Positions 63,428-64,000 of a stretch of 64,000 bases of DNA are shown here, piece by piece. The DNA is taken from positions 2,232,001-2,296,000 of the forward strand of contig NZ_CP168034.1 of NCBI RefSeq assembly GCF_041530365.1, written 5' to 3'. A program made the translations under genes and the position numbers. Each line of letters starts with the position of its first letter. Position 1 is the first letter of the stretch. The DNA comes from Capnocytophaga sp. ARDL2. GTDB lineage: Bacteria > Bacteroidota > Bacteroidia > Flavobacteriales > Flavobacteriaceae. The notes under the pieces were generated by a model. That model was given only the letters and a program-made list of their open reading frames with translations, made no database searches and was not told where the DNA came from.

Positions 63428-63438
63428 TTTTTTATTCA

Positions 63439-63472
63439 ATACATAGACACATAGTTTTTTACCACAGAGTAC
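63439..63472. repeat. Dispersed repeat ATACATAGACACATAG, copy 3
   Basis: ATACATAGACACATAG then TTTTTTACCACAGAGTACC is a diverged copy of the elements at 17293-17329 and 60257-60293. The rest of the 178-base gap is noncoding. Confidence 0.5.
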
Positions 63473-63605
63473 CAGATATTTTTTAAAAATTAGAGACGCT
63501 TTTCTTTTGAAAAAAGCATCGTTCGATATTTCGTAAAGCAACTCGGGGAGTTGAACCATTCGTAACCCAATGCGTCAGCTTTGGGACAAAAAAACAAAGA
63601 AAAAA

Positions 63606-63941
63606 ATGATTATATACAATGTAACATTAAACATAGACGAAAGCATACACGACGCCTGGCTACAATGGATGCAAGAAAAACACATTCAAGAAGTAGTGGA
63701 CACAGGATGCTTTGTTTCAGCGAGATTGGTCAGAGTATTGGTTGATGAAGAAATGGGTGGAATCACCTATTCTGTGCAATACTATGCCAATACAAAAGAA
63801 GATTTAGAAAGATATAGAAAGGAATTTGCTCCAGCCTTGCAACAAGAAGGAATGCAACTATTTGGAGATAAAATGCTGGCGTTTCGTACAGATTTGGAAG
63901 TAATCAAAGAATTTTATTCAATTCATGAGATTCCTCATTAA
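63606..63941 (+). CDS. DUF4286 protein
   Basis: Starting at MIIYNVTLNIDESIHDAWLQWM (ATG at 63606) gives 111 residues matching DUF4286, a dimeric alpha/beta-barrel-like family (NVTLNIDESIHDAWLQWMQE, GCFVSARLVRVLVDEEMGGITYSVQY, KMLAFRTDLEVI). An upstream in-frame ATG would add 12 residues of lysine-rich sequence and is not favoured. Function is unknown. It follows serS and ends in a strong terminator. Confidence 0.9.
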   Translation: MIIYNVTLNIDESIHDAWLQWMQEKHIQEVVDTGCFVSARLVRVLVDEEMGGITYSVQYYANTKEDLERYRKEFAPALQQEGMQLFGDKMLAFRTDLEVIKEFYSIHEIPH

Positions 63942-63947
63942 AATTAA

Positions 63948-63980
63948 AAAGCTGTCTGAAAAAATCAGACAGCTTTACTT
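63948..63980 (+). terminator. Rho-independent terminator of the DUF4286 gene
   Basis: AAAGCTGTCTGA (63948-63959) pairs with TCAGACAGCTTT (63965-63976), followed by a T-rich run. Confidence 0.9.
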
Positions 63981-64000
63981 TTTCTTAAAATCTATATCCT

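Overview
The window looks like a chromosomal segment of a low-GC Bacteroidota bacterium of the family Flavobacteriaceae. The evidence is an aerotolerance (Bat) operon, type IX secretion genes porU and porV, a Bacteroidota-style fused E1 dehydrogenase, a TPP-riboswitch-controlled TonB receptor, promoters of the TTTG-N19/20-TAnnTTTG kind, and the absence of strong Shine-Dalgarno sites. A host-associated genus such as Capnocytophaga is my guess from gene content, not something the sequence proves.

Layout. 1-1240: a broken hypothetical gene and a decayed IS982 copy. 1281-9405: gcvT, then the Bat operon (MoxR, DUF58, BatD-like, BatA, BatB, TPR protein BatC), interrupted between batB and batC by a 233-bp MITE-like element. 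9412-19511: mostly minus-strand housekeeping genes (aminotransferase, nitroreductase, purC, fused E1, ABC exporter, truA, pyrD), with HMA-protein and ndk genes on plus. 19611-23440: an insertion-sequence cluster in which two same-orientation IS5-like copies bracket a CPBP protease gene that is itself split by an intact IS982 element with an 8-bp target duplication. 23550-33022: a plus-strand accessory island of small single genes (AlkC-like, alpha/beta hydrolase, HU-like, SMR, SDR, DUF4260, CDF, GyrI-like, VOC, GNAT) with several partial duplications and chimeras. 33168-38133: porU-porV. 38189-46468: minus-strand operons (nadC/yihY group, membrane Fe-S oxidoreductase pair, MCE protein plus amidase) around a dead GIY-YIG gene flanked by repeats. 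46578-55310: lptD, ridA, a predicted thiamin TonB receptor behind a TPP riboswitch, a SLOG-fold protein, initiator tRNA, a zinc peptidase and gltA. 55535-59162: a row of orphan RHS C-terminal cassettes, two of them carrying toxin domains (an L,D-transpeptidase-like domain and a JAB/JAMM domain), each followed by a small lipoprotein that is a good immunity candidate. 59184-64000: menE, a second CPBP protease, an ArsC-family gene, ferredoxin, serS and a DUF4286 gene.

How it fits together. The core genes cover one-carbon, purine, pyrimidine, NAD and TCA metabolism, envelope biogenesis (LptD, MCE, amidase, MsbA-like exporter) and protein secretion (PorU/PorV). The most interesting material is the RHS toxin/immunity cassette row, the MITE sharing ends with the resident IS5-like element, a five-unit palindromic array behind an HU-like gene, and the duplicated accessory island. 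All functional calls are from reading the protein sequences; no database search was run.
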